DNA from: JBFKAV01 sp041621405
GTDB lineage: Bacteria > Pseudomonadota > Alphaproteobacteria > Rhodobacterales > Rhodobacteraceae
Direction of reading: 5' to 3'
Length of the DNA stretch: 11,891 nucleotides
Assembly: GCA_041621405.1 (NCBI GenBank)
Contig: JBFKAV010000110.1
Coordinates: 1-11,891, forward strand
Part shown: one piece after another, positions 1 through 6,493 of the stretch
Layout: every line of letters starts with the position of its first letter
Position numbering within the stretch: the stretch's first letter is position 1
Made by a program: the position numbers and the translations under genes
The notes under the pieces: generated by a model
The model's input: the letters and a program-made list of their open reading frames with translations, nothing else
Database searches by the model: none
What the model was told of the DNA's origin: nothing

Positions 1-410
1 ACGCTGCCCGAGCAGTTCACCGAGGTCAGGATGCCGAGGTAGTTCCGGGTGCCCACCGAGCCGTCGGCCCGGCGGTAGCCCTGGAAGCTCGCCACCCGGT
101 CGACGGCGGGCAGGGGCCTTGCATCGGTGGCGAAGGCGTAGTTCTGGTCGTGGTCGCCCATTCCGAGGTTGTGGGTGTGCACGTGCGCCCCGGGCGCGAT
201 CGCCTCCTTCGCTTCGCCGATGGTCTGTCCGTAGCGGATCACCTGCTCGCCCGGGGCGATGCCGCGGAGGGCGAACTTGTGGCCGCGCGGGACCGCGGCG
301 GGCAGGGCCGCATCGAGCCCCGGCACGGTGGCGCCCGCAGGCAGATCCTGCAGCGCAATCAAAACGTTGTCGTCCGCGTGCAGCCGGATCGCCGCGTCCT
401 TCGCCCCCAT
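1..410 (-). CDS. UxaA/altronate dehydratase family protein, N-terminal part
   Basis: The gene enters from the left edge, so only the first 136 or so residues are present. The first 95 residues form a SAF-type domain: an early His followed by DDN (residues 11-15), then a metal-binding-type HVHTHN stretch at 76-81. Residues 118-132 hold the GTRNY...VNCS signature that opens the catalytic part of altronate/galactarate dehydratases. The family dehydrates sugar acids to 2-keto-3-deoxy acids in the cytosol, and full-length members run to about 500 residues. I chose the ATG at 408-410 because GAGG lies 6 nt upstream; an in-frame ATG at 420-422 has no such site. The nearby sugar dehydrogenase and lactonase suggest the substrate could be an aldonate such as L-fuconate rather than altronate, which is inference. 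The family call is firm; the substrate is unknown. Confidence 0.85.
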   Translation of the reverse strand, partial: MGAKDAAIRLHADDNVLIALQDLPAGATVPGLDAALPAAVPRGHKFALRGIAPGEQVIRYGQTIGEAKEAIAPGAHVHTHNLGMGDHDQNYAFATDARPLPAVDRVASFQGYRRADGSVGTRNYLGILTSVNCSGS

Positions 411-454
411 GCCGAACCTCATCTTGGAAGGCCGCGCCCGGGCCCGGTGCTCGC

Positions 455-482
455 TTGACAGCCCCCGGCCCGAGACTAACAT
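455..482 (+). promoter_or_regulatory. Predicted sigma70-type promoter of the GntR gene
   Basis: A perfect -35 element TTGACA (455-460) is followed after 16 bases by TAACAT (477-482), which matches four of six -10 consensus positions. Transcription would be expected to start about 7 nt further on, at 488-490. That is the start codon of the GntR regulator, so the message would be leaderless. Confidence 0.5.
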
Positions 483-494
483 GTTAGCATGTTA
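476..494. promoter_or_regulatory. Palindromic operator candidate between uxaA-like gene and gntR
   Basis: CTAACATGTTAG at 476-487 is a perfect 12-bp palindrome. A further CATGTTA copy follows at 488-494, giving direct repeats at 480-486 and 488-494 and an inverted pair TAACATG/CATGTTA at 477-483 and 488-494. The palindrome covers the predicted -10 element of gntR and the second copy overlaps its start codon. It is the natural site for autorepression by the GntR protein and for shared control of the divergent UxaA-family gene. Binding by this regulator is inference. Confidence 0.5.
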
Positions 495-1220
495 CAGGCG
501 CGTGAACGGGAACCGCAAGAGGCAAGCGGAACCGCGCGGCTTAGGCCGCTCGACGCCTTCCCGGGCTCGCTCGCCAATCGGGTCTACCTGGCCTTGAAGG
601 AGGCGATCCTCTGCATCGCCTTCCGCCCCGGCGAGATCCTGCGCAAGGGCGAGATCTGCGCCGCTCTCGGCGTCTCGCGCTCGCCGGTCTCCGAGGCTGT
701 GGTGCGGCTCGCGGCCGAGGGGCTGGTCGACGTGGTGCCGCAGTCCGGCACCTTCGTGGCCCGCTTCTCGATGGCGGAGATCCGCGAGGGCGCCTTCATC
801 CGCGAGGCGATCGAGCTCGCCGCGGTCCGGCGCGTCGCCGAGATCGTCACCGAGGAGCAGCTTGCCGAGCTCAGGCGCAACCTGCGCGTCCAGGAGGCGC
901 TGGTGGCCGACGGCGACCATGCCGGCTTCTACAAGCTCGACGGCGAGATGCACGGGATGATCCTCTCCTTCACCGGCTACCGGCGGCTGCAGCAGGTCTC
1001 CGAGACCGCCTGGCTGCACGTCAACCGCGCCCGCCAGCTGGTCCTGCCGGTCCCCGGCCGGGTCGCGGCCACGCTTGCCGAGCACCGCGCCATCGTCGCG
1101 GCGCTTGAGGCGCGCGACCCCGAGCGGGCCCGGGCCGCCACGCGGGCGCACCTCGGGCAGCTTCTGACCTACCTCGAGCCGCTCGAGCGCGAGCGCCCCG
1201 ACCTCTTCAGCGCGGACTGA
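489..1220 (+). CDS. GntR family transcriptional regulator, FadR/FCD subfamily
   Basis: This 243-residue DNA-binding repressor or activator has the two-domain plan of the FadR subgroup. Residues 28-90 form the winged helix, with a recognition helix around GVSRSPVSEAVVRL and the wing at VVPQSGTFV. Residues 98-232 are an all-helical FCD effector domain whose Asp151, His155, His199 and His221 match the usual metal-binding set. Such proteins typically sense sugar acids, keto acids or fatty acids. An in-frame stop at 477-479 means the ATG at 489 is the first possible start. It has no clear ribosome binding site, and the predicted transcription start coincides with it. The gene is followed after one base by an isomerase and is divergent from a UxaA-family gene, so it probably controls this sugar-acid cluster. 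The inducer is unknown. Confidence 0.92.
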   Translation: MLQAREREPQEASGTARLRPLDAFPGSLANRVYLALKEAILCIAFRPGEILRKGEICAALGVSRSPVSEAVVRLAAEGLVDVVPQSGTFVARFSMAEIREGAFIREAIELAAVRRVAEIVTEEQLAELRRNLRVQEALVADGDHAGFYKLDGEMHGMILSFTGYRRLQQVSETAWLHVNRARQLVLPVPGRVAATLAEHRAIVAALEARDPERARAATRAHLGQLLTYLEPLERERPDLFSAD

Positions 1221-1221
1221 G

Positions 1222-2193
1222 ATGGCCCGCCCGAACCGCCCCCGCTACGCCTACCGCCTGAACGCCTTCCGGACCCAGGGCGGCAGAATCGCCGACATGC
1301 TCGCCTGCGCCGCGCAGGTCGGCGGCCTCGACGCGGCGGACCTGAACTACCCCGATCACTTCGCCGGCCAGACCCCCGCCACGATGGCTGCGCTGCTCGA
1401 CCGCCACGGTCTCGCGCTGAACGGCCTCGCCATGCGCTACTACAGCGAGGACGCCTTCCGGATCGGCGCCTTCACCAACCCCGACCCGAAGATCCGGCGC
1501 ACCGCGATCGACCTGACCCTGCGCGGCATCGACGCCTGCGCCGAGATGGGCGGCGGGCTGATGACGCTCTGGATGGGCCAGGACGGCGTCGACTATCCGT
1601 TCCAGGCCGACTACGCCCGGATGTGGGACGACACGATCGCGGCCCTGGCCGAGGTCGCCGCCCACAACCCGGCGGTCGACATCGCCGTGGAATACAAGCC
1701 GAACGACCCCCGCGCCTACGCGCTGATCCCCGATGTCGGCACGACGCTCCTGGCGATCGGGGAGACCGGCGCGCCGAACCTCGGCGTGACGCTGGACTTT
1801 GCCCACGTGCTCTATGCCGGCGAGATGCCGGCCCATGCCGCGCATCTCGTCGCCCGGCATTCGCGGCTTTTGGGGGTGCACCTCAACGACGGCTACGGGC
1901 ACCGCGACGACGGGCTGATCGCGGGCTCCGTGCACCCGGTGCAGACCGTCGAGCTCTTCGTCGCGCTCGACCGGGTGGGTTACGACGGCGTGATCTACTT
2001 CGACACCTTCCCCGACCAGGGCGGCCTCGACCCGGTGGCCGAGGCCCGCGCCAACATCGCGCTCGTCGAGCGCCTGCGCACGCTGGCCCGCGGTCTTGCG
2101 GGCGATGCCGCGCTCGCCCAGGCCATCGCCCGCCAGGACGCGGCCGCCTCGATGCGGATCGTCGCCGCGGCGCTCTACGGGGCCGGCCCATGA
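1222..2193 (+). CDS. TIM-barrel sugar isomerase, xylose/L-rhamnose isomerase-like
   Basis: This 323-residue protein is a xylose-isomerase-like TIM barrel. The metal and catalytic residues can be read in order: Glu157 and Lys159 (VEYKPND), Asp192 and His195 (LDFAH), His220 and Asp223 (GVHLND), Asp229/Asp230 (HRDD) and Asp261 (YFDTF). The E-x-K, D-x-x-H, Asp pair and final Asp pattern resembles the two-metal aldose-ketose isomerases (xylose isomerase, Pseudomonas-type L-rhamnose isomerase). The one-metal 3-epimerases usually end with Glu. It is shorter than those isomerases, which have roughly 390-430 residues. It probably converts an aldose to a ketose in the cytosol. It starts one base after the gntR stop and its TGA overlaps the ATG of the kinase, so the ketose is probably that kinase's substrate. 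An epimerase role cannot be excluded; the sugar is unknown. Confidence 0.82.
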   Translation: MARPNRPRYAYRLNAFRTQGGRIADMLACAAQVGGLDAADLNYPDHFAGQTPATMAALLDRHGLALNGLAMRYYSEDAFRIGAFTNPDPKIRRTAIDLTLRGIDACAEMGGGLMTLWMGQDGVDYPFQADYARMWDDTIAALAEVAAHNPAVDIAVEYKPNDPRAYALIPDVGTTLLAIGETGAPNLGVTLDFAHVLYAGEMPAHAAHLVARHSRLLGVHLNDGYGHRDDGLIAGSVHPVQTVELFVALDRVGYDGVIYFDTFPDQGGLDPVAEARANIALVERLRTLARGLAGDAALAQAIARQDAAASMRIVAAALYGAGP

Positions 2194-3077
2194 GCCTCCA
2201 CGTGGTGGGCTCGCTGCACCTCGACGTGATCGTGGAGGCGCCGCGCCTGCCACGGCTCGACGAGACGCTGGTGGGCCACGGGGTCAGCTACCGCTTCGGC
2301 GGCAAGGGCGGCAACCAGGCGGTCGCCGCCGCGCGGATGGGGGCAAGCGTGTCGATGGCCGGCGCCGTCGGCTCCGATGCCTTCGCCGAGACCCTGCTTG
2401 CCGGGCTCGACCGCGCCCAGGTCGACCGCAGCCGCGTTCTCCGCCTGCCCGGTGCCTCGGGGATGAGCGTCGCGATTCTCGACGCCGCGGGCGGCTACGG
2501 CGCGGTGATCGTCTCGGCAGCGAACCTCGCGGTCGATGGAGAGGGCGACGTACCGCCGGGCACCACGCATCTCCTGCTGCAGAACGAGATCCCGGAGGCC
2601 GCGAACCTCGCCGCCGCCCGCGCCGCCCGCGCCGCCGGCGCCAGGGTGATCCTGAACGCCGCCCCCGCCCGCCGGATCGCGGCGGACCTCCTTCCGCTCA
2701 CCGACCTCCTGGTCGTCAACCGCGTGGAGGCGGCCCAGCTCACCGGCCAGCCCCAAGAGGCACCCGAGGCCGCCGCGCGCGCACTCCTGGCGCGCGGCCT
2801 TGCACAGGTCATCGTGACGCTCGGCGCCCAGGGCCTGCACGCCTCCTCCGGCGACGCGACCCTCGTCCTCGCCGCGCCCCGGGTCACCGCCTGCTCCAGC
2901 CACGGCGCCGGCGACGCCTTCCTCGGAGCTCTCGCCGCCCGACTCGACGCCGGCGAGGCACTTGAGCCAGCGCTGCTTTTCGCCCAAGCCGCCGCCGCGC
3001 TTCACGTCTCGACCGCGCCCGAGGCCCGCGCCAGGATCAGCCCCGAAGAGGTCCGCGCGCTCATCGGCGCCGGCTGA
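2190..3077 (+). CDS. Ribokinase-like PfkB family sugar kinase
   Basis: The 295-residue product is a PfkB-fold ATP-dependent sugar kinase of the ribokinase type. The first signature, FGGKGGNQAVAAARMG, lies at 36-51. The N-x-x-E motif (Asn177-Glu180) lies in VVNRVEA. The second signature, GAGDAFLGAL, lies at 239-248 with catalytic base Asp242. Length and order are normal for ribokinase. One oddity: E. coli ribokinase has an Asp (249) six residues before the catalytic Asp, which binds the activating monovalent cation, and here that position is Ser236 in CSSHGAGD. The ATG overlaps the stop of the isomerase (ATGA at 2190-2193), implying coupled translation and a shared pathway, isomerase then kinase. 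Ribose itself is only one possible substrate. The family call is firm, the substrate open. Confidence 0.9.
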   Translation: MSLHVVGSLHLDVIVEAPRLPRLDETLVGHGVSYRFGGKGGNQAVAAARMGASVSMAGAVGSDAFAETLLAGLDRAQVDRSRVLRLPGASGMSVAILDAAGGYGAVIVSAANLAVDGEGDVPPGTTHLLLQNEIPEAANLAAARAARAAGARVILNAAPARRIAADLLPLTDLLVVNRVEAAQLTGQPQEAPEAAARALLARGLAQVIVTLGAQGLHASSGDATLVLAAPRVTACSSHGAGDAFLGALAARLDAGEALEPALLFAQAAAALHVSTAPEARARISPEEVRALIGAG

Positions 3078-3123
3078 CAGCTCCTTCCCCTTTTCCAAGT
3101 ATCCCCGCCGGAGGCATAAAGTC

Positions 3124-3140
3124 CTTGCGCCGCGCGCAAG
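3124..3140. terminator. Hairpin between convergent units (possible terminator)
   Basis: CTTGCGC-CGC-GCGCAAG is a perfect 7-bp stem with a 3-nt loop. Read on the minus strand it is followed by GACTTTAT, a short T stretch, so it could end the lactonase transcript. On the plus strand no T run follows. Confidence 0.4.
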
Positions 3141-3165
3141 CGCGGCGCCCGGCCCAACCCGAGAA

Positions 3166-3182
3166 GCCGATCTCCGATCGGC
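3166..3182. terminator. Second intergenic hairpin (possible bidirectional terminator)
   Basis: GCCGATC-TCC-GATCGGC is a perfect 7-bp stem with a 3-nt loop. It lies 89 bases after the ribokinase stop and 27 bases beyond the lactonase stop. No T run follows on either strand, so termination activity is uncertain. Confidence 0.35.
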
Positions 3183-3187
3183 GACGA

Positions 3188-3203
3188 GGGGCGGGAGCGC
3201 CCC
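3188..3203. terminator. Third intergenic hairpin next to the lactonase stop
   Basis: GGGGCG-GGAG-CGCCCC is a 6-bp GC-only stem with a 4-nt loop. It begins 6 bases past the lactonase stop on the minus strand and lacks a T tract. Confidence 0.3.
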
Positions 3204-3209
3204 CGGGCC

Positions 3210-4049
3210 TCAGAGCCGATAGAACTCCGCCGCCGTGCCGCCGAAGACCTGCGCCCGCTCGTCTTCCGAAAGGCCGGCCGTCAGCTCCTCCGCGACCTCG
3301 CGCCAGCGCGCGTATTCGCAGCGCAGCCGGCAGACCGGCCAGTCCGAGCCCCACATGATCCGCGCCGGCCCGAACACCTCGAAGACGTGCGCGACGTAGG
3401 GCCTGAGATCCGCCACCGTCCAGTCGGGGTTCGCCTCGGTGACCAGCGCCGAGAACTTGCAGAAGGCCCCCGTCTCGCCGGCAATCCGCGCCATTCCATC
3501 GGCCCAGAAGCGGAAGCTCTCGGAAGAATGGTCGCGGATCTGCGGCTTCATGCAATGATCCACCACCACCCGCATCGAGGGATACCGCTTCAGGATCGTC
3601 AGGAAGTTCTTCAGGTGCCGCGGGAAGCCCAGCGCGTCGAAGCCGATCCCGAGCTCCGCCACCGCCTCGAATCCCCACTGGACGTCCGGCCGCAGCATCC
3701 AGTCGTCGTCGGGGATGTCCTGGATCATCGGCCGCACGCTCTTGAACTTCGGGTGCTGCGCCAGCCGCTCCAGCTCGGCCCGGTCGGACGGCTTCTCGAA
3801 ATCGACCCAGCCGACCACGCCCAGCACGTTCGGCGTCGCGTCGGCGATCCCCAGGAGGTATTCGCTCTCGTGAACCGTCGCCGCGGCCTGCACCAGGACC
3901 GTGCCCGCGATCCCGTGCCGGGCGAGCTGGGGCGCGAGGTCGGCGGGCCCGTAGGTCCGGGCGAGGATGGGGTCGTCCTTCGGCATCCAGTCGTAGTCGG
4001 CCCGCGCGGGGTTCCAGTAGTGCTGGTGGGCGTCGATCATCCGGCTCAT
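3210..4049 (-). CDS. Amidohydrolase 2 family sugar lactonase (COG3618, L-fuconolactonase-like)
   Basis: The 279-residue product is an amidohydrolase-fold TIM barrel of the COG3618 group, which hydrolyses sugar lactones such as L-fucono-1,5-lactone and L-rhamnono-lactone to aldonates. Visible metal and catalytic residues are His8 and His10 (DAHQHYW) on the first strand, His165 (VVDHCMKP) and Asp236 (MWGSDWPV) on the last strand. Length is normal for the group. The start at 4049 has an excellent ribosome binding site, AAAGGAGG at 4057-4064, seven bases upstream and inside the end of the preceding gene. The ATG overlaps the stop of the aldo-keto reductase by four bases. A sugar 1-dehydrogenase followed by a lactonase is the standard first half of an oxidative aldose pathway, which supports the lactonase call over other amidohydrolases. 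The exact sugar is not shown by sequence. Confidence 0.87.
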   Translation of the reverse strand: MSRMIDAHQHYWNPARADYDWMPKDDPILARTYGPADLAPQLARHGIAGTVLVQAAATVHESEYLLGIADATPNVLGVVGWVDFEKPSDRAELERLAQHPKFKSVRPMIQDIPDDDWMLRPDVQWGFEAVAELGIGFDALGFPRHLKNFLTILKRYPSMRVVVDHCMKPQIRDHSSESFRFWADGMARIAGETGAFCKFSALVTEANPDWTVADLRPYVAHVFEVFGPARIMWGSDWPVCRLRCEYARWREVAEELTAGLSEDERAQVFGGTAAEFYRL

Positions 4050-5071
4050 GTCGGAGCCTCCTTTCGCATCAGCCCCTCGGCCTTGAGGTCCGCCCAGAGC
4101 GCTGCCGGGATTTGCGCGCCCGCGGCGGCGAGGTTCGATTCCATCTCCGCCACGCCCTGGCCGCCCGGGATCACAGAGACCACCGCGGGATGCCGGAGCG
4201 GGAAGCGGAAAGCGGCATCGACCAGTCGCACCCCGTGGCGGGTGCAGATGGCCTCGATCATTGCCACCTTGTCGAGGATCTCGGGCGGGGCGGGCTCGTA
4301 GTTGTAGAAGGCGCCGGGTTTCGGGCCGGTGGCGAGGATGCCCGAGTTGTATGGCCCGCCGATGACGACGCCGATGCCGCGTTGCTCGGCGAGTGGCAGG
4401 AAGCTCGTCAGCGCCTCCTGCTCCAAGAGCGTGTAGCGCCCGGCCAGGAGGAAGAGGTCGAAGTCTCCCCGCTCGGCGAGCCACTGGCAGGGCTGCCATT
4501 CGTTCACCCCGGCCCCGAAGGCGCGGATCACGCCCTGGTCGCGGAGCTTGACGAGCGCCTTGTAGCCGCCCTCCATCAGCTCCGCGAGCCTGGCGTCGAG
4601 CGCAGCCTGGGTGCCGTGGTTGAAGAGGTCGAGGTCGTGGGCGAAGAGGATGTCGACCCGGTTCACCCCGAGCCGCTCGAGCGAGAACTCGAGGCTCCGC
4701 ATCACCCCGTCGTAGCTGTAGTCGTAGACCTCGTTGCGCGCCGGCACGTCGAACCACTTGCCGAAGCCGTCGCGCTTCTCGGGCGTCGTCGCCCTCAAGA
4801 GCCGTCCGATCTTGGTGGAGAGCACGTAGGTGTCGCGATCCTTGCCACGCAGGAACCGGTTGAGCCGCGTCTCCGACAACCCGAGCCCGTAGAGCGGCGC
4901 GGTGTCGTAGTAGCGCACCCCCGCCGCCCAGGCGGCGTCGAGGATCGCCTGGGCGTCGTCGTCCGAGATCGCCCGGTAGAGGTTGCCCAGGGGCGCGGTG
5001 CCAAAACCGAGCACGGTGAAGTCGAGCCCGCCATTGCCAAGCCGGTCCCAGTGCCGCGTCGCGATCGCCAT
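4046..5071 (-). CDS. Aldo/keto reductase, L-fucose (D-threo-aldose) 1-dehydrogenase-like
   Basis: This 341-residue NAD(P)-dependent oxidoreductase is an aldo-keto reductase barrel. Its catalytic tetrad is intact: Asp56 and Tyr61 (YYDTAPLYG), Lys87 (STKIG) and His145 (FAHDLD). The FDVP...EVYDYSYDGVMRS stretch at 107-125 is characteristic of the group annotated as pyridoxal 4-dehydrogenase or D-threo-aldose 1-dehydrogenase, whose members oxidise L-fucose and related aldoses to the lactone. The start at 5071 is preceded at five bases by GGAGGG (5077-5082). The next gene overlaps it by ATGA and is a sugar lactonase, which fits sugar oxidation much better than pyridoxal oxidation. I found no convincing promoter in the divergent gap to the DUF1428 gene. 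L-fucose, L-galactose or D-arabinose are reasonable substrates by family knowledge; none is proven here. Confidence 0.87.
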   Translation of the reverse strand: MAIATRHWDRLGNGGLDFTVLGFGTAPLGNLYRAISDDDAQAILDAAWAAGVRYYDTAPLYGLGLSETRLNRFLRGKDRDTYVLSTKIGRLLRATTPEKRDGFGKWFDVPARNEVYDYSYDGVMRSLEFSLERLGVNRVDILFAHDLDLFNHGTQAALDARLAELMEGGYKALVKLRDQGVIRAFGAGVNEWQPCQWLAERGDFDLFLLAGRYTLLEQEALTSFLPLAEQRGIGVVIGGPYNSGILATGPKPGAFYNYEPAPPEILDKVAMIEAICTRHGVRLVDAAFRFPLRHPAVVSVIPGGQGVAEMESNLAAAGAQIPAALWADLKAEGLMRKEAPT

Positions 5072-5162
5072 GCCGTCCCTCCGGTCTGGCGGTCAGGATG
5101 TTCGCCACCGCGGCCGGAGGCAAGCCCGTTCGCCGATCTCGCCTGCAGCGCGCCGTCATGTG

Positions 5163-5168
5163 TATGAT
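5163..5168 (+). promoter_or_regulatory. Possible -10 element for the DUF1428 gene
   Basis: TATGAT matches five of six -10 consensus positions and lies 67 bases upstream of the start codon at 5236. No good -35 element is present at the right spacing, so this is weak. It would also serve the downstream BtpA operon if transcription reads through the 85-base gap. Confidence 0.25.
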
Positions 5169-5186
5169 GCCGGCAGCGACCGTATT

Positions 5187-5208
5187 CCGGGCCGGACGCG
5201 TGGCCCGG
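5187..5208 (+). repeat. Inverted repeat in the 5' leader of the DUF1428 gene
   Basis: CCGGGCC (5187-5193) and GGCCCGG (5202-5208) form a perfect 7-bp all-GC stem around an 8-base loop, ending 27 bases before the start codon. It could be an operator or a leader RNA hairpin; its position close to the ribosome binding site is suggestive only. Confidence 0.35.
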
Positions 5209-5235
5209 GGCGATGCACAAGAAGGGAGAGAGAAA

Positions 5236-5598
5236 ATGGCCTATGTCACTGGATTCCTGCTCGCCGTGCCGGAGAAGAACAAGGAGGCCTACCGCAAGAT
5301 GGCCGAGGACTACTGGCCCCTCTTCAAGGAGTATGGTTGCCTCTCCGTGCAGGAGAACTGGGGTGTCGACGTGCCCGACGGCAAGGTCACGTCGTTTCCG
5401 ATGGCGGTGAAGAAGGAGGCGGGCGAGGTCGTCGTCTTCTCGTGGATGGTCTGGCCCGACAAGGAGACCTGCGACAAGGGCTGGCAAGAGATCCAGAAGG
5501 ACCCGCGCATGTCCGAGATCTCGGAGATGCCGTTCGACGGCAAGCGGATGATGTGGGGCGGGTTCGAGCCCCTGGTGCGGCTTTCGGCGAAAGTCTAG
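5236..5598 (+). CDS. DUF1428 family protein
   Basis: This is a 120-residue cytosolic protein of the DUF1428 family, a small ferredoxin-like alpha/beta dimer-forming fold with no established function. Conserved family landmarks are all present: the N-terminal YVTGFLLAVP strand, VPDGKVTSFPMAV near 46-58, VVVFSWMVWPDK around 65-76, the DPRM motif near 90 and MPFDGKRMMWGGF near the C-terminus. Length is typical. The start at 5236 is chosen because GGGAG (5224-5228) lies seven bases upstream; the reading frame is open further upstream but has no ribosome binding site there. It is divergent from the aldo-keto reductase and 85 bases ahead of the BtpA gene. It may be the first gene of that operon or an independent gene. 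Its role here is unknown. Confidence 0.88.
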   Translation: MAYVTGFLLAVPEKNKEAYRKMAEDYWPLFKEYGCLSVQENWGVDVPDGKVTSFPMAVKKEAGEVVVFSWMVWPDKETCDKGWQEIQKDPRMSEISEMPFDGKRMMWGGFEPLVRLSAKV

Positions 5599-5622
5599 GC
5601 CGCGGACCGGGCAATCGGCCGC

Positions 5623-5652
5623 GCGAAGGGGCTTCTGGGCCGCGGCCTTCGC
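5623..5652 (+). terminator. Weak hairpin between DUF1428 and BtpA genes
   Basis: GCGAAGG (5623-5629) and CCTTCGC (5646-5652) are perfectly complementary around a 16-base GC-rich loop. No T run follows. It might attenuate readthrough from the DUF1428 gene, but it is a poor intrinsic terminator. Confidence 0.2.
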
Positions 5653-5683
5653 CGCTAGGCTCCGCATCGTGGGGGAGGCGGCG

Positions 5684-6493
5684 ATGGACAGGTTTCGAAG
5701 CGCATTCAGGTCGGCAAGGCCGGTGATCGGCATGGTCCATATCGGCGCGCTGCCCGGCACGCCGCTCCACGACGCCGGGGCCGGGCTCGAAGGGCTCGTC
5801 GTCGGCGCCCGTGCAGATCTCGCCGCGCTGCAGGCGGCGGGGTTCGACGCGGTGATGTTCGGCAACGAGAACGACCGGCCCTACGAGTTCGAGGTCGACG
5901 CCGCGTCGACCGCCACCATGGCCTACGTGATCGGCCGGCTCGCTCCCGAGATCTCGGTCCCCTTTGGGGTCAACGTGCTCTGGGACCCGATGGCGACCGT
6001 GGCGCTCGCCGCCGCCACCGGCGCCGCCTTCGTCCGCGAGATCTTCACCGGCGCCTACGCCTCCGACATGGGGATGTGGACCCCCAACGCCGGCCGCGCG
6101 CTGCGCTACCGCGACCGGCTCGGGCGGGGCGACCTCGTCATGCTCTACAACGTCTCGGCCGAGTTCGCCTATAGCCTCGACCGCCGGCCGCTGGCCGACC
6201 GGGCGCGCTCGGCGGTGTTCTCCTCGATCCCCGACGCGGTGCTGGTCTCGGGCCAGATCACCGGCGAGGCCGCCGCGCTCTCCGACCTCGAGGCGGTGAA
6301 GCAGGTGCTACCGGACACCCCTGTCCTCGCCAATACCGGCGTACGGCACGAGACCGTGGCCGAGGTGCTGAAGCTGGCCGACGGCTGCGTCGTCGGCACC
6401 GCGCTCAAGGAGTGCGGCGACACCTGGAAGCCGGTCGATCCCGAGCGGGCGAAGGACTTCATGGCGCGGGCCCGGGCCGCCAGGGGGGATTGA
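5684..6493 (+). CDS. BtpA/SgcQ family TIM-barrel protein
   Basis: The 269-residue product belongs to the BtpA/SgcQ family, phosphate-binding-type TIM barrels without an established reaction. The hallmark VIGMVHIGALPGTP lies at 14-27. The conserved middle (VREIFTGAYASDMG, 117-130) and two C-terminal loops like a sugar-phosphate site (LANTGV at 215-220, CVVGTALK at 235-242) are present. Cyanobacterial BtpA affects photosystem I accumulation, and E. coli SgcQ sits in a cryptic sugar operon; the latter context fits better here. The ATG at 5684 is preferred over GTG at 5669 because GGGGGAGG (5671-5678) lies five bases before it. The stop overlaps the start of the M42 gene (TGATG). A role as an aldolase, isomerase or lyase on a phosphorylated sugar is inference. 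Confidence 0.9.
   Translation: MDRFRSAFRSARPVIGMVHIGALPGTPLHDAGAGLEGLVVGARADLAALQAAGFDAVMFGNENDRPYEFEVDAASTATMAYVIGRLAPEISVPFGVNVLWDPMATVALAAATGAAFVREIFTGAYASDMGMWTPNAGRALRYRDRLGRGDLVMLYNVSAEFAYSLDRRPLADRARSAVFSSIPDAVLVSGQITGEAAALSDLEAVKQVLPDTPVLANTGVRHETVAEVLKLADGCVVGTALKECGDTWKPVDPERAKDFMARARAARGD

Noticed and set aside
119..487. Plus-strand frames across 119-597 opposite the UxaA-family gene
   Set aside because: Arg- and Pro-rich shadows; the minus-strand frame carries the HVHTHN and GTRNY signatures.
489..518. Minus-strand promoter for the UxaA-family gene (TTGCGG-18-TAACAT)
   Set aside because: The -35 matches only three of six consensus bases and the -10-like hexamer is just the other face of the palindromic repeat, so it is not supported enough to list.
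5083..5135. Minus-strand promoter for the aldo-keto reductase (TTGCCT with CATCCT)
   Set aside because: Both hexamers are weak matches and nothing else supports the placement.
4050..5159. Open frame on the minus strand running in another phase through the whole aldo-keto reductase gene and joined to the lactonase frame
   Set aside because: The aldo-keto reductase frame has an intact catalytic tetrad. The long frame is simply an open shadow continuous with the lactonase frame, whose true start at 4049 has AAAGGAGG upstream.
5155..5170. TCAT-GTGT-ATGA repeat as a GntR operator upstream of the DUF1428 gene
   Set aside because: Arms are only 4 bp and unlike the palindrome next to the gntR gene; chance occurrence is likely.
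5633..5661. Separate promoter for the BtpA operon (TTCTGG-17-TAGGCT)
   Set aside because: Too few consensus matches at either hexamer; spacing alone is not evidence.
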